Shown: piece by piece, positions 1-8,275 of the stretch | How the letters are laid out: the number at the start of each line of letters is the position of its first letter | Numbering within the stretch: the stretch's first letter is position 1 | Assembly (NCBI GenBank): GCA_947504725.1 | Contig: CANNHN010000002.1 | Span: 186,001-250,000 of the forward strand | DNA: 64,000 bases | Source of the DNA: Bacteroidota bacterium | GTDB taxonomy: Bacteria; Bacteroidota; Bacteroidia; 2-12-FULL-35-15 | Direction of reading: 5' to 3' | Notes under the pieces: model-generated | What the model was told of the DNA's origin: nothing | What the model saw: only the letters and a program-made list of their open reading frames with translations | The model's database searches: none | Position numbers and translations under genes: made by a program

Positions 1-1337
1 AAGTTTACTTGTTTTCTATCCGACTCGCCCAAATAACCCATTCTGGACTCCGCACTATGATGGTCAGCAGCATCTAACCCATATTTATGTTCCTGCCATA
101 AATATTCTCCGTAAGTTGCAAACGATTCGTTCAAAGGCAAGTTGCTCCACGATTCGCATGTTACTAAATCTCCAAACCACTGATGAAACAATTCGTGTGA
201 AATGTAATCCTCAAAATCTTGGTCTAACAATTCTCTGTCTGTGCGTTGTAAAAGTTCAATATGAACAGTTGCAGTAGTGTTTTCCATAGCACCTGAAACA
301 AAATCTCTTACTGCAATTTGAGAGTATTTATTCCAAGGATATTCAACGCCTAATTTGTTTGAAAAAAAATCTAACATCTCTGGTGTATTCCCGAAAACAG
401 CCTTTGCATAAGGTTCGTATTCCTTCTCAACATAGTAATTAACTTCGCGTCCTCTCCATTTACTGTCCTTCACCAAAGCAAAATCTCCAACTGCCATCAT
501 TGCTAAATATGGAGCATGTGGTAATTCCATTTTCCAATAATCAGTGCGAGTGCCATCACCGTTATCAAATGAAGAACACAACTCCCCATTTGAAAGTGTA
601 ACATACTTTTTATCTACCGTCATGTATATTTCCTGCGTCATACGTTCATTCGGACGATCAATGGTAGGCATCCAAACAGAAGTTGATTGCGTTTCCCCTT
701 GCGTCCAAATTTGTTGCGGTTTGTTTTTATCTTTTCCATCTGGATTAATAAAGTACAGTCCTTTATCGTCATTAATGGCAAGACTTCCACCGCCTTTTTT
801 TAATTCATTAGGTTTTGAAACGTATTCTATAAAGATGGTGTACTCTTCATTGTTTTTATACTCTTTGTCAAGTTGAATAGTGATTACATAATTCTCATAA
901 CCATATTTTAATGGCGATTTTGTTTCCACTTCCGAAACAGTTGCTTCATATTGTCCCATCGGATTTTTTTTCGAATCCATTCCCGTTTTCTGGTACTCTT
1001 TTTTTACTAACGACACCTCTTTAATTTCCATTCCCCGTGCATCAAGTAACAACGTTGAAGTTGGATAGAAATATGGTTTTACTGTAATGGTTGCTTTTCC
1101 GAACATGTATTGTTTTGTCCAATCAAAACTTACATCCAACTTAGTATGAAGAATGTCACTCAGTCTGGTTTCCGAAGCATGATATTGCTCAACTTGTATA
1201 TTGGTAGAAGTGGTTTCAATCGTATCTAAATTCATTACGACTAAATCATCACCGTTGTCGGTCGATTTTTTAAATACGTTACAGGAAGAAACAACTAGGG
1301 CTACTGCAAGAAGAAAAATTCGTGTTTTCAAAATCAT
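1..1337 (-). CDS. M1 family aminopeptidase, lipoprotein (3' end outside window)
   Basis: Zinc metallopeptidase of the M1 (aminopeptidase N) family, predicted to trim peptides at the cell envelope. The ATG at 1337 is followed by a hydrophobic leader ending in a lipobox-like VSSC, so it is probably a lipoprotein. Reading the minus strand gives the SGAMEN substrate-binding motif near 300-275, the zinc site HELFHQW near 205-185 and the downstream ligand in NESFATYGEYLW near 140-105, in the order and spacing of active M1 enzymes. The frame is open to base 1, so the C-terminal part lies outside the window. It stands alone here, divergent from the biotin carrier gene. The family is secure; the substrate is unknown. 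Confidence 0.9.
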   Translation of the reverse strand, partial: MILKTRIFLLAVALVVSSCNVFKKSTDNGDDLVVMNLDTIETTSTNIQVEQYHASETRLSDILHTKLDVSFDWTKQYMFGKATITVKPYFYPTSTLLLDARGMEIKEVSLVKKEYQKTGMDSKKNPMGQYEATVSEVETKSPLKYGYENYVITIQLDKEYKNNEEYTIFIEYVSKPNELKKGGGSLAINDDKGLYFINPDGKDKNKPQQIWTQGETQSTSVWMPTIDRPNERMTQEIYMTVDKKYVTLSNGELCSSFDNGDGTRTDYWKMELPHAPYLAMMAVGDFALVKDSKWRGREVNYYVEKEYEPYAKAVFGNTPEMLDFFSNKLGVEYPWNKYSQIAVRDFVSGAMENTTATVHIELLQRTDRELLDQDFEDYISHELFHQWFGDLVTCESWSNLPLNESFATYGEYLWQEHKYGLDAADHHSAESRMGYLGESDRKQVN

Positions 1338-1390
1338 CACTTTTATTTTAGGAAATCAAAGGTTGTGAAAATAATATTGATTTCAAATAA

Positions 1391-1415
1391 TTTCTCGACT
1401 TCACTCGAAATGACA
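1391..1415. repeat. Dispersed intergenic repeat, family A
   Basis: A short element with the core CTCGACTTCACTCGAAATGA lies in the non-coding gap between the peptidase and biotin carrier genes. Related cores occur at 2174-2202 and 13093-13120, always between genes. Weaker relatives (CGACCGAAGTGGAGG near 1445, ATCCGAAATGACAA near 1520) fill the rest of this gap. The family is recognised only by comparison inside this window. Confidence 0.55.
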
Positions 1416-1535
1416 AAAAAACCAGTCGTCAACGTGTCCTTCCGACCGAAGTGGAGGAAACTAACTAAACATGGACATAACAAAGAATATGCTCGAAATA
1501 GCGAAATTTTTCCGTTACATCCGAAATGACAAATT

Positions 1536-1567
1536 TTTGCTACAGCAGTCAAAAAACAATACATTTG
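1536..1567 (+). promoter_or_regulatory. Bacteroidota-type promoter of the biotin carrier gene
   Basis: TTTG at 1536-1539, a 20-base spacer and TACATTTG at 1560-1567 match the -33/-7 consensus TTTG-N19/21-TAnnTTTG exactly. The last G of the -7 box is only four bases before the ATG at 1572, so transcription should begin at or next to the start codon and give a leaderless mRNA. Confidence 0.65.
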
Positions 1568-1571
1568 TAAT

Positions 1572-2075
1572 ATGCTAAAAGTAAAAGTTAATAATCAGAC
1601 CGAGCTTGTTATTGAGCTCGAAAATGCAAGCACTGGAACCATTGATGGTAAAGCATTTGCTTGGGATGTAATTGAAGTTAAAGATGGTAGTTTTCATATT
1701 ATAAAAGACAATCGTTCTTACAATGTGGAAGTGATAAAAGCTGATGCTGCTGAAAAGAGTTTTTTGATAAGTGTGAACGGGAATAAGTATCAGCTAAATG
1801 TGAAAGATAAGTTTGATGAATTGTTGAAGAGTTTAGGATTTGATGATCTGAGTGCTAAAAAAGTAAACGAAATAAAAGCACCTATGCCAGGATTAGTTTT
1901 GGATATACGAGTTAATGAAGGAGATATCGTTAAAAAGGGAGATCCTATTTTAGTATTAGAAGCGATGAAAATGGAAAACATTATCAAATCACCAACCGAT
2001 GGAATGATTAAGAAAATCAATGTAAAGAAGGGTGTTGCAGTAGAGAAGAATCAGGTTTTGATAAATTTCGGATAG
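1572..2075 (+). CDS. Biotin carboxyl carrier protein (biotin/lipoyl attachment domain)
   Basis: Carrier subunit that holds the covalently bound biotin of an acyl-CoA carboxylase or a related decarboxylase. The 167-residue protein has a divergent N-terminal half, then a biotinyl domain from about residue 98 to 167 that begins IKAPMPG and contains the modification motif EAMKMEN, with the biotinylated lysine at residue 133. Stand-alone carriers of this size are common in Bacteroidota beside propionyl- or methylcrotonyl-CoA carboxylases, but no carboxylase gene lies nearby here, so the partner enzyme is unknown. The ATG at 1572 is the only early start and follows a strong promoter by five bases. 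Confidence 0.85.
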   Translation: MLKVKVNNQTELVIELENASTGTIDGKAFAWDVIEVKDGSFHIIKDNRSYNVEVIKADAAEKSFLISVNGNKYQLNVKDKFDELLKSLGFDDLSAKKVNEIKAPMPGLVLDIRVNEGDIVKKGDPILVLEAMKMENIIKSPTDGMIKKINVKKGVAVEKNQVLINFG

Positions 2076-2173
2076 TACCAATAGCTAATTTTTACGAAGC
2101 GCTTTCTTCTTTGAAACCGTCATCCCGTGCCGCGACACGGGATCTTCCAATTGTAAATACAGCTTATTATCGT

Positions 2174-2202
2174 GACCCATTCGACTACGCTCAGGGTGAC
2201 AC
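2174..2202. repeat. Dispersed intergenic repeat, family A
   Basis: The core CATTCGACTACGCTCAGGGT belongs to the same family as 1391-1415. Just upstream, 2118-2147 holds a separate short palindrome (cccgtg-ccgcga-cacggg). Together they fill most of the gap between the biotin carrier and superoxide dismutase genes. Confidence 0.55.
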
Positions 2203-2248
2203 ACGGCATGACGTTTGAGAAGAGTGAACCGTTATTAAATAAATTCCT

Positions 2249-3001
2249 ATGGATAATAATAGAAGAGACTTTATAAAAAAATCAGCGCTTGCACTTGCAG
2301 CAATTACTGCCGGTTCAGCGATTGGAAACACTTTAGCCCCTGCGAAATTTCTTGAAAACGAAACAACACCGCTTGACGAAGGATCTTTTTCAAAAGAATC
2401 TTTGCCCTATGCCTACGATGCTTTAGAGCCTCACATCGACAAATTGACGATGGAAATTCATCACAGTAAACACTATTATGGATACATCACAAATTTGAAT
2501 AAAGCAATTGGCGAATTAGATGGCAGCATACTGGGCGAAAAAAAATCGCTTAATAACATGTTCGATAAAATGGCGAAACTGCCTTTGGCTATTCGTAATA
2601 ATGCCGGAGGATACTATAATCATTTTCTTTTTTGGAGTTTAATGAAACCAAATGGTGGTGGTGAACCAAAAGGTAAATTAGCAGATGCGATCAAAACAAG
2701 TTTTGGCTCCTTTGATGAATTTAAAAAACAATTTGCAGATGCCGGAATGAAACGTTTCGGCTCCGGTTGGGCTTGGTTGGTAAAAACAAAAGAAGGAAAA
2801 TTGGTGATCACCTCAACTGCCAATCAAGATAATCCATTAATGATTTTAGATTCTGTAGAAGTAAAAGGAACACCTGTGTTGGCTTTAGATGTGTGGGAGC
2901 ATGCCTATTATATTAAGAACCAAAATAAACGTGCCGACTATATTGCTTCCTGGTGGAATGTTGTGAATTGGGAAACTGCAGAAGGGTTGTATAGTGCTTA
3001 A
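2249..3001 (+). CDS. Superoxide dismutase, Mn/Fe family, with Tat-like export signal
   Basis: Dismutates superoxide to oxygen and hydrogen peroxide. Metal ligands are visible as His71, His125, Asp214 and His218 (DVWEHAYY signature). The outer-sphere residue pattern, NAGGYYNH together with Gln193 in ANQDNPL, is that of Mn-type enzymes rather than Fe-type. The protein is 250 residues, about 45 longer than cytosolic forms, because the N-terminus carries [16 protein letters not shown], a twin-arginine motif followed by a hydrophobic stretch. That predicts folded, metal-loaded export by Tat to the periplasm. The gene is monocistronic and followed by a strong hairpin terminator. The family is certain; Tat export is inferred. 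Confidence 0.93.
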   Translation: MDNNRRDFIKKSALALAAITAGSAIGNTLAPAKFLENETTPLDEGSFSKESLPYAYDALEPHIDKLTMEIHHSKHYYGYITNLNKAIGELDGSILGEKKSLNNMFDKMAKLPLAIRNNAGGYYNHFLFWSLMKPNGGGEPKGKLADAIKTSFGSFDEFKKQFADAGMKRFGSGWAWLVKTKEGKLVITSTANQDNPLMILDSVEVKGTPVLALDVWEHAYYIKNQNKRADYIASWWNVVNWETAEGLYSA

Positions 3002-3023
3002 TAGTATAGAAGGAAAAGAAAAA

Positions 3024-3055
3024 GCCTCATAGTTTTAACACTATGAGGCTTTTTT
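3024..3055 (+). terminator. Rho-independent terminator of the superoxide dismutase gene
   Basis: A perfect 10-bp stem (GCCTCATAGT with ACTATGAGGC, six-base loop) is followed by a T run, 22 bases after the stop codon. Confidence 0.85.
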
Positions 3056-3059
3056 GTTG

Positions 3060-3133
3060 CTCCCTCTGCTGGACTTGAACCAGCGACCCTCTGATTAACA
3101 GTCAGATGCTCTAACCAGCTGAGCTAAGAGGGA
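3060..3133 (-). tRNA. tRNA-Asn (anticodon GTT)
   Basis: The minus strand folds into a complete cloverleaf: acceptor TCCCTCT/AGAGGGA, D-arm with GCTGGTTA, anticodon stem TCTGA/TCAGA around loop CTGTTAA (anticodon GTT), and T-arm GCTGG-TTCAAGT-CCAGC. It is 74 nt with discriminator G, and the CCA end is not encoded. It lies between the dismutase terminator and the PfkB gene. Confidence 0.96.
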
Positions 3134-3202
3134 ATTTTATTCTGGTTAATAACCCTTTTGAAAAAGGAGTGCAATATTAGCACGTTCAAAGCAATTATGC
3201 AA

Positions 3203-3210
3203 TATATTTG
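3203..3210 (+). promoter_or_regulatory. -7 promoter box of the PfkB kinase gene
   Basis: TATATTTG matches TAnnTTTG. No good -33 TTTG sits at the usual spacing. Transcription would begin about 3216, which excludes the in-frame TTG at 3208 as a start and supports the ATG at 3238. Confidence 0.45.
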
Positions 3211-3237
3211 CGGGAAATATTTAAAAAATCATATAAT

Positions 3238-4161
3238 ATGAGCTTATTAGTTGTAGGGACTGTCGCTTTTGACGCAATTGAAACACCATTCGGGAAGACC
3301 GATAAAATTTTGGGAGGGGCTGCTACGTATATTTCCTTAGCTGCTTCTTATTTCACAAAGAAGATAAATCTTGTATCGGTTGTTGGAGGAGACTTTCCTT
3401 CTGAACACATCGACATGCTGAAAAAGCATCACATCAATACAGATGGACTGCAAATTTTAAAAGATCAGAAAACATTCTTCTGGTCGGGAAAATACCACAA
3501 CGATATGAACAGCCGCGATACGCTTACGACTGAACTCAACGTGTTGGAAAGTTTTAATCCGGTAGTGCCAGCAGAATACCAAGACTGTGAATTTTTGATG
3601 TTGGGAAATCTTGTTCCTAAAGTTCAGCAACAAGTTATTTTACAATTAAAAAATCGCCCGAAATTAATTGTGTTAGACACAATGAATTTTTGGATGGACA
3701 TTGCAATGGCAGATTTAATGGAAACAATTGCAATGGTTGATGTGCTTGCCATCAATGATGGAGAGGCTAGACAACTTTCGGGAGAATACTCGTTAGTGAA
3801 AGCTGCGCAAAAAATATTGGCGATGGGGCCTAAATATTTAATCATTAAAAAAGGAGAGCATGGTGCTTTGTTGTTTGATAAAACACAAGTGTTCTTTGCT
3901 CCAGCATTACCATTAGAAGATGTGTTTGATCCAACTGGTGCAGGCGATAGCTTTGCTGGTGGGTTCATTGGTTATTTAGCCGAGACTAAAGATATTTCTT
4001 TCGAAAATATGAAACGTGCAATTATTTTTGGTTCTGCAACTGCATCGTTTTGTGTTGAAAAATTTGGCACGGAAAATTTGGTTGGCTTAACGGCAGAACA
4101 AGTTGATAGCAGAGTACAAGAGTTTGTTGATTTGGTGCAGTTTGATATTGCATTAGTATAA
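3238..4161 (+). CDS. PfkB family sugar or nucleoside kinase
   Basis: ATP-dependent kinase of the ribokinase/PfkB family, cytoplasmic, 307 residues. The N-terminus has the substrate-side glycines in KILGGAATYISL. The C-terminal signature DPTGAGDSFAGGF places the catalytic base at Asp237 with the anion hole GAGD before it. Length and the plain two-domain layout fit ribokinase-like enzymes of Bacteroidota annotated only as sugar kinase; the substrate cannot be told from these motifs. A TTG at 3208 would add ten residues, but it lies inside the -7 promoter box, so the ATG at 3238 is chosen. The gene stands alone between tRNA-Asn and kup and ends in its own terminator. Confidence 0.88.
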   Translation: MSLLVVGTVAFDAIETPFGKTDKILGGAATYISLAASYFTKKINLVSVVGGDFPSEHIDMLKKHHINTDGLQILKDQKTFFWSGKYHNDMNSRDTLTTELNVLESFNPVVPAEYQDCEFLMLGNLVPKVQQQVILQLKNRPKLIVLDTMNFWMDIAMADLMETIAMVDVLAINDGEARQLSGEYSLVKAAQKILAMGPKYLIIKKGEHGALLFDKTQVFFAPALPLEDVFDPTGAGDSFAGGFIGYLAETKDISFENMKRAIIFGSATASFCVEKFGTENLVGLTAEQVDSRVQEFVDLVQFDIALV

Positions 4162-4180
4162 TTCACAATACGATTATTAA

Positions 4181-4214
4181 AAAAGCCTTACAAATCACTT
4201 TGTAAGGCTTTTTT
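4181..4214 (+). terminator. Rho-independent terminator of the PfkB kinase gene
   Basis: Stem AAAAGCCTTACAAA pairs with TTTGTAAGGCTTTT across a four-base loop, followed by further T residues, 20 bases after the stop. Confidence 0.85.
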
Positions 4215-4601
4215 AGTTTTTTATGGTGGACCTTGCAGACATTTGAAACGAATTTGCGATTTAAGCTCGATAACTAAGCGTTTAACTGACATTTAATATG
4301 TTATTTTAATTGCAAATATTAATCATTAATAATTGTTTAAAAGCTGTTTAAAAGCCTAAACAATCACAAAAACGCCTGTTTATTAACTATTTGTTTATAA
4401 CCACCCCTATTGTTAATTAGTTCAAATCACGAAGAAGTCGAACCAACTGCATTATGAGCTGAAATATTCTTTTCTACAAATTCCAATTGAACTTCTATCC
4501 ATTTTTCATTTTCTAAAAATTTCGAACACGATAATCTTCTTTCCATGCTACAACAATTATTATTTGTCGAATTTATTATGCCCACATGCTTTAATATTTA
4601 G
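4215..4601. other. Non-coding gap before kup
   Basis: About 390 bases with no convincing gene. The first part (4222-4260) looks vaguely like the 3' part of a tRNA on the minus strand but does not fold. A 39-codon minus-strand ORF with ATG near 4545 has no recognisable features. The remainder is very AT-rich. Confidence 0.4.
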
Positions 4602-4609
4602 TAATTTTG
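4602..4609 (+). promoter_or_regulatory. -7 promoter box of kup
   Basis: TAATTTTG fits TAnnTTTG, and TATG at 4577-4580 is a one-mismatch -33 element 21 bases upstream. The predicted transcript starts near 4615, so the TTG at 4607 cannot be the start codon and the ATG at 4634 is used. Confidence 0.5.
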
Positions 4610-4633
4610 TGTGCTAAATTATTCAACCCCATT

Positions 4634-6616
4634 ATGGGCAAAGACCATCATCACGTTCACAAAGTTTCTGCAGCAGCACTTCTTGTTACATTAGGAATTA
4701 TTTTTGGCGACATCGGTACATCTCCACTCTATGTATTAAAAGCCATTGTAGGTGAACACCCAATTGATGCTACAACTGTAATGGGTGGTATTTCTTGTAT
4801 TTTTTGGGTGCTAACTTTACAAACAACTCTAAAATATGTTGTATTAACTCTGAGAGCAGACAATAAAGGAGAAGGCGGAATTTTTGCACTTTACACATTA
4901 GTAAAAAAGACGAAAGTAAAATGGTTGCTTTTCCCGGCTGTAATAGGTGGTAGCGCAATTTTAGCAGAAGGAATTATTACCCCTCCAATTTCTGTTTCTT
5001 CTGCAGTTGAAGGATTACGCATGTTTGAGCCACTTAAACATCTAAAAACTGTTCCAATAGTTATTGTAATAATCATTTTACTTTTTGCAATTCAACAATT
5101 CGGAACCAAATCAATTGGAAAATTATTTGGACCTGTAATGCTCATTTGGTTTCTGATGCTTGGCATCTTAGGCATAAGTCAACTTTCCGGAAACTGGGAA
5201 GTTTTAAAGGCTTTGAATCCTATGTATGCTTATAATTTATTAGTCTTGCATCCGGGAGGCTTTTGGATTTTAGGTGCAGTATTTTTATGTACAACTGGTG
5301 CAGAAGCATTATATTCTGATTTGGGTCATTGTGGAAAAGAAAACATTCGCATCAGCTGGATCTTTGTAAAAACAACATTAATATTAAACTATTTTGGACA
5401 AGGAGCTTGGTTGATTGCTCATCAAGGGGAGCACCTAAATGGCGCAAGTCCATTCTATACAATTATGCCTGAATGGTTCTTGCCTTTTGGAATTATTTTA
5501 GCAACAATTGCTACGATTGTTGCAAGTCAAGCATTAATTAGTGGCTCTTTTACACTTATTAACGAAGCCATTCGATTGAATTTTTGGCCCAAGGCTAAAA
5601 TTAAATATCCAAGTGACTTAAAAGGTCAATTATATATTCCATCCGTTAATTGGTTACTGTGCGCGGGTTGTATTGTTGTGGTGCTATACTTTGAAGAGTC
5701 AACAAAAATGGAAGCGGCATATGGATTAACAATTATATTAGGTATGTTAATGTCTTCCCGATTACTTACCTATTACATGAGAATCAAGCGTTTCTGGCGA
5801 CCACTTATTTCTACGTTTATAGTAGTTTATATTTTTGTTGAGGTGTCATTACTTGTTTCACAAATGGATAAGTTTCTGAAAGGGGGTTGGATTAGCTTGA
5901 TGATCGCTATCTTACTTACTTCTATTATGCTTATCTGGTATTATGCTCGCAAAATTAGAAATAGATATGTCGAGTTTGTCCGACTAGAAGATCATTTGCC
6001 GATACTAGAAGATTTAAGTAGAGATTTAAGTGTTCCTAAATATGCAACACATTTGGTTTATTTAACAAGTGCAGATAATCGCGAAGAAATTGAATCGAAA
6101 ATTATTTATTCGATCATGCAAAAACAGCCTAAACGTGCCGATATCTATTGGTTTGTGCACGTGGATGTTGTAGATGAGCCGTATCGTATGGAATACAAAG
6201 TTTGTGAATTTATTCACGATGATGTTATCCGTATTGATTTCAGATTGGGATTCCGTGTGGCACCGCGAGTGAATTTGATGTTCAGAAAAGTAGTGGAAGA
6301 CATGGTGAAGAACAAAGAAGTGGATATTACCAGTCGATACAAATCGTTGAACAAAAACAATATCATTGGCGACTTTAGATTTATTGTTATCGAGAAATTT
6401 TTATCCTACGAAAATGAATTGCCAATTCACGAAAAATTAATTCTTGATGTTTACGGTGTATTGAAACACTTGAGTTTATCAGAAGAAAAAGCTTTTGGAT
6501 TGGATACAAGCTCCGTTACAGTGGAAACTGTTCCATTAATTATTGCACCACCAAAAGCCATTAACTTAAAGAGAGTTGAAGATACTCCACTTCCGCCATT
6601 AGAACATAAAGAATAA
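4634..6616 (+). CDS. kup: KUP family potassium uptake protein
   Basis: Proton-coupled potassium importer of the inner membrane, 660 residues from the ATG at 4634. The N-terminal half is about twelve hydrophobic segments. The first holds FGDIGTSPLYV, the family hallmark, and the next segments hold AEGIITPPISVSSAVEGL. From about residue 450 the chain becomes hydrophilic and forms the cytoplasmic C-terminal domain of KUP/HAK/KT proteins. Full length for the family. It is transcribed alone from a promoter at 4602 and shares a bidirectional terminator with the convergent TPR gene. Confidence 0.95.
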   Translation: MGKDHHHVHKVSAAALLVTLGIIFGDIGTSPLYVLKAIVGEHPIDATTVMGGISCIFWVLTLQTTLKYVVLTLRADNKGEGGIFALYTLVKKTKVKWLLFPAVIGGSAILAEGIITPPISVSSAVEGLRMFEPLKHLKTVPIVIVIIILLFAIQQFGTKSIGKLFGPVMLIWFLMLGILGISQLSGNWEVLKALNPMYAYNLLVLHPGGFWILGAVFLCTTGAEALYSDLGHCGKENIRISWIFVKTTLILNYFGQGAWLIAHQGEHLNGASPFYTIMPEWFLPFGIILATIATIVASQALISGSFTLINEAIRLNFWPKAKIKYPSDLKGQLYIPSVNWLLCAGCIVVVLYFEESTKMEAAYGLTIILGMLMSSRLLTYYMRIKRFWRPLISTFIVVYIFVEVSLLVSQMDKFLKGGWISLMIAILLTSIMLIWYYARKIRNRYVEFVRLEDHLPILEDLSRDLSVPKYATHLVYLTSADNREEIESKIIYSIMQKQPKRADIYWFVHVDVVDEPYRMEYKVCEFIHDDVIRIDFRLGFRVAPRVNLMFRKVVEDMVKNKEVDITSRYKSLNKNNIIGDFRFIVIEKFLSYENELPIHEKLILDVYGVLKHLSLSEEKAFGLDTSSVTVETVPLIIAPPKAINLKRVEDTPLPPLEHKE

Positions 6617-6626
6617 ACAAGACATA

Positions 6627-6658
6627 AAAAAAGCGTTCTATAATTAGAACGCTTTTTT
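6627..6658. terminator. Bidirectional terminator between kup and the TPR gene
   Basis: AAAAAAGCGTTCTA and TAGAACGCTTTTTT form a perfect hairpin with loop TAAT. It has A and T runs on both sides, so it can serve both convergent genes. Confidence 0.85.
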
Positions 6659-6678
6659 TAATTAATTCATTTCATTTA

Positions 6679-8265
6679 TTATTTTAATCCTTCTAATACT
6701 TTTTTCGCTTGTGCATTTGTTGGATCTAACTCCAATACTTTTTGGAAATTTAATTTAGTGTTCGCACTATCTTTTTTCTTAGCATAATATGCTCCTAAAT
6801 AATTATACGCTTCTACTAAATCTTTTTTGTTTTTCTCAACCTCTTCTGGTTTAACCTTAGTAATATATAATTCATACAACTCTTTGGCGCTCCAATTCTC
6901 TGTTTTCATTACAACTTCGTTCTGAACTAAGGCTCTTGCTTTCCACAAATACCCCATTGTAAGTTCTGGTTGTAATTTTATTACTTGAGAAAAAGATGAA
7001 TCAGCATTGATAAAATCTTTTGATAAATAGTATGCTCTTCCTATTTGAAAATAATCATTTACACTCAACTTCCCTTTTTCCATCTTCACTTTATAAGAAG
7101 CAATAGCTTCTGGGTATTTTTTCATTTTTAAATATGAATTTGCAATGTCCCCATTTAATTCTGTTTTTTCTGGTTGCATCTCCAGTGCTTTTTTGAAATC
7201 AAAAATTGCTAATGAATCTTTCCCTGTTTTAGAAAGTAATTTACCACGGTATTCATAATCTTGTATGATAATTTTATCCGCAGGCGCTTTTGTAAAAAAC
7301 ACATTACTGTTTTCTAAACCAGCAGGATAATCCGCAGTTTCGTATTGCGCATAAGCTAAATATCGGTATAAATAAACATTGTTTGGGTCACATAGTTGAG
7401 CTTCTTTTGCATCAACTACGCTTTCTTTATAAAATTTAGATTCAAGTGCAAATCCTGCAGAACGTGCTTTTGCGCTGCAATCGTTATTTAATTGTATGTA
7501 TCTTTTCATTTGACCATACGCAACTTTATCTTGTCCCGCTCTATGATAAATTTCAGCGATTTCGCGGTAAGCAGGAGCAAATGTAGAGTCAATTAATTTT
7601 GCTTTTTTGTACGTATCAATTGCAAGTTGGTAGTTTTTTGCACGGTTCCATACTTGTCCTTGTTTTAAAAGTGCTCTCGGAGACTTCGGGTCTAACGTTC
7701 CAGCCTTTTCATAATTTTCAACCGCTTTTGTACCGTTGTTTTGTTCTAAAAAAGCATCTCCAGTTAAAATAAATCCTTCTGGATTTTTAGGCTCAAGCTT
7801 TGTAGCCTTTGCTAACAAAATAAAAGCGTCCGCTAAATTTTTTGTTGGAGCAGCAATATATGCTTCAGCAATTTTCATAAAAACAGTAGCGTTTTTTTCA
7901 GCACCTAAGGTTGTTGCTTTAAAAAAGTTTGCTTTCGCTTCTACTGGCTGGTTTTTATACCATTGCACTTTACCCAAGCCTACATAAGGCAAAGGATTGG
8001 TTGGGTTCAAATCTGCACCTTTTTGGTACATCTTGTTTGCCATTTCCCAATTTTCATTTTTAAAGAAGTTTTCACCGTAATAAAAATAATAATCGCCACT
8101 ATTCGGTTGTGTTTGTATCAATGCTTTGTATGCAGCATCAGCTGATTCAAATTGTTCATTTGTCGTAAGCTTAAGTGCATCATTTAATGTTTGTGCAACC
8201 ATGGTTGAAGAGGCAACCAATAATAGTCCCACTAATAATCTCGACTTTTTAATCTGTTCTTTCAT
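6679..8265 (-). CDS. Exported TPR-repeat protein at the end of the exbB-tonB operon
   Basis: 528-residue tetratricopeptide protein. A signal peptide (start MKEQIKKSRLL, ending about STMVAQ) sends it to the periplasm. The rest is built of about ten or more 34-residue helical repeats with consensus positions such as PLPYVGLGKVQW, ALLKQGQVWN and AYNYLGAYYAKK. TPR arrays make protein contacts, so it is probably a scaffold for the TonB or substrate-binding partner encoded upstream. The chosen ATG at 8265 begins ten bases after the preceding stop; an ATG at 8283 would overlap the upstream gene and put six extra residues before the signal. The function is inferred from context only. Confidence 0.85.
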   Translation of the reverse strand: MKEQIKKSRLLVGLLLVASSTMVAQTLNDALKLTTNEQFESADAAYKALIQTQPNSGDYYFYYGENFFKNENWEMANKMYQKGADLNPTNPLPYVGLGKVQWYKNQPVEAKANFFKATTLGAEKNATVFMKIAEAYIAAPTKNLADAFILLAKATKLEPKNPEGFILTGDAFLEQNNGTKAVENYEKAGTLDPKSPRALLKQGQVWNRAKNYQLAIDTYKKAKLIDSTFAPAYREIAEIYHRAGQDKVAYGQMKRYIQLNNDCSAKARSAGFALESKFYKESVVDAKEAQLCDPNNVYLYRYLAYAQYETADYPAGLENSNVFFTKAPADKIIIQDYEYRGKLLSKTGKDSLAIFDFKKALEMQPEKTELNGDIANSYLKMKKYPEAIASYKVKMEKGKLSVNDYFQIGRAYYLSKDFINADSSFSQVIKLQPELTMGYLWKARALVQNEVVMKTENWSAKELYELYITKVKPEEVEKNKKDLVEAYNYLGAYYAKKKDSANTKLNFQKVLELDPTNAQAKKVLEGLK

Positions 8266-8275
8266 ACTGTTTAAT

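Noticed and set aside
1343-1564. 73-codon minus-strand ORF before the biotin carrier gene
   Set aside because: It consists largely of repeat sequence (VISSEVEK is a repeat translation) and opposes a good promoter.
4222-4300. Possible decayed tRNA or attachment-site remnant after the PfkB terminator
   Set aside because: It begins like a tRNA 3' end, but no T-arm, anticodon stem or matching repeat can be formed, and no integrase is present.
4428-4545. 39-codon minus-strand ORF (MERRLSCSKFLENEKW)
   Set aside because: Short, no membrane helix or signal, no promoter, and no reason beyond an open frame.
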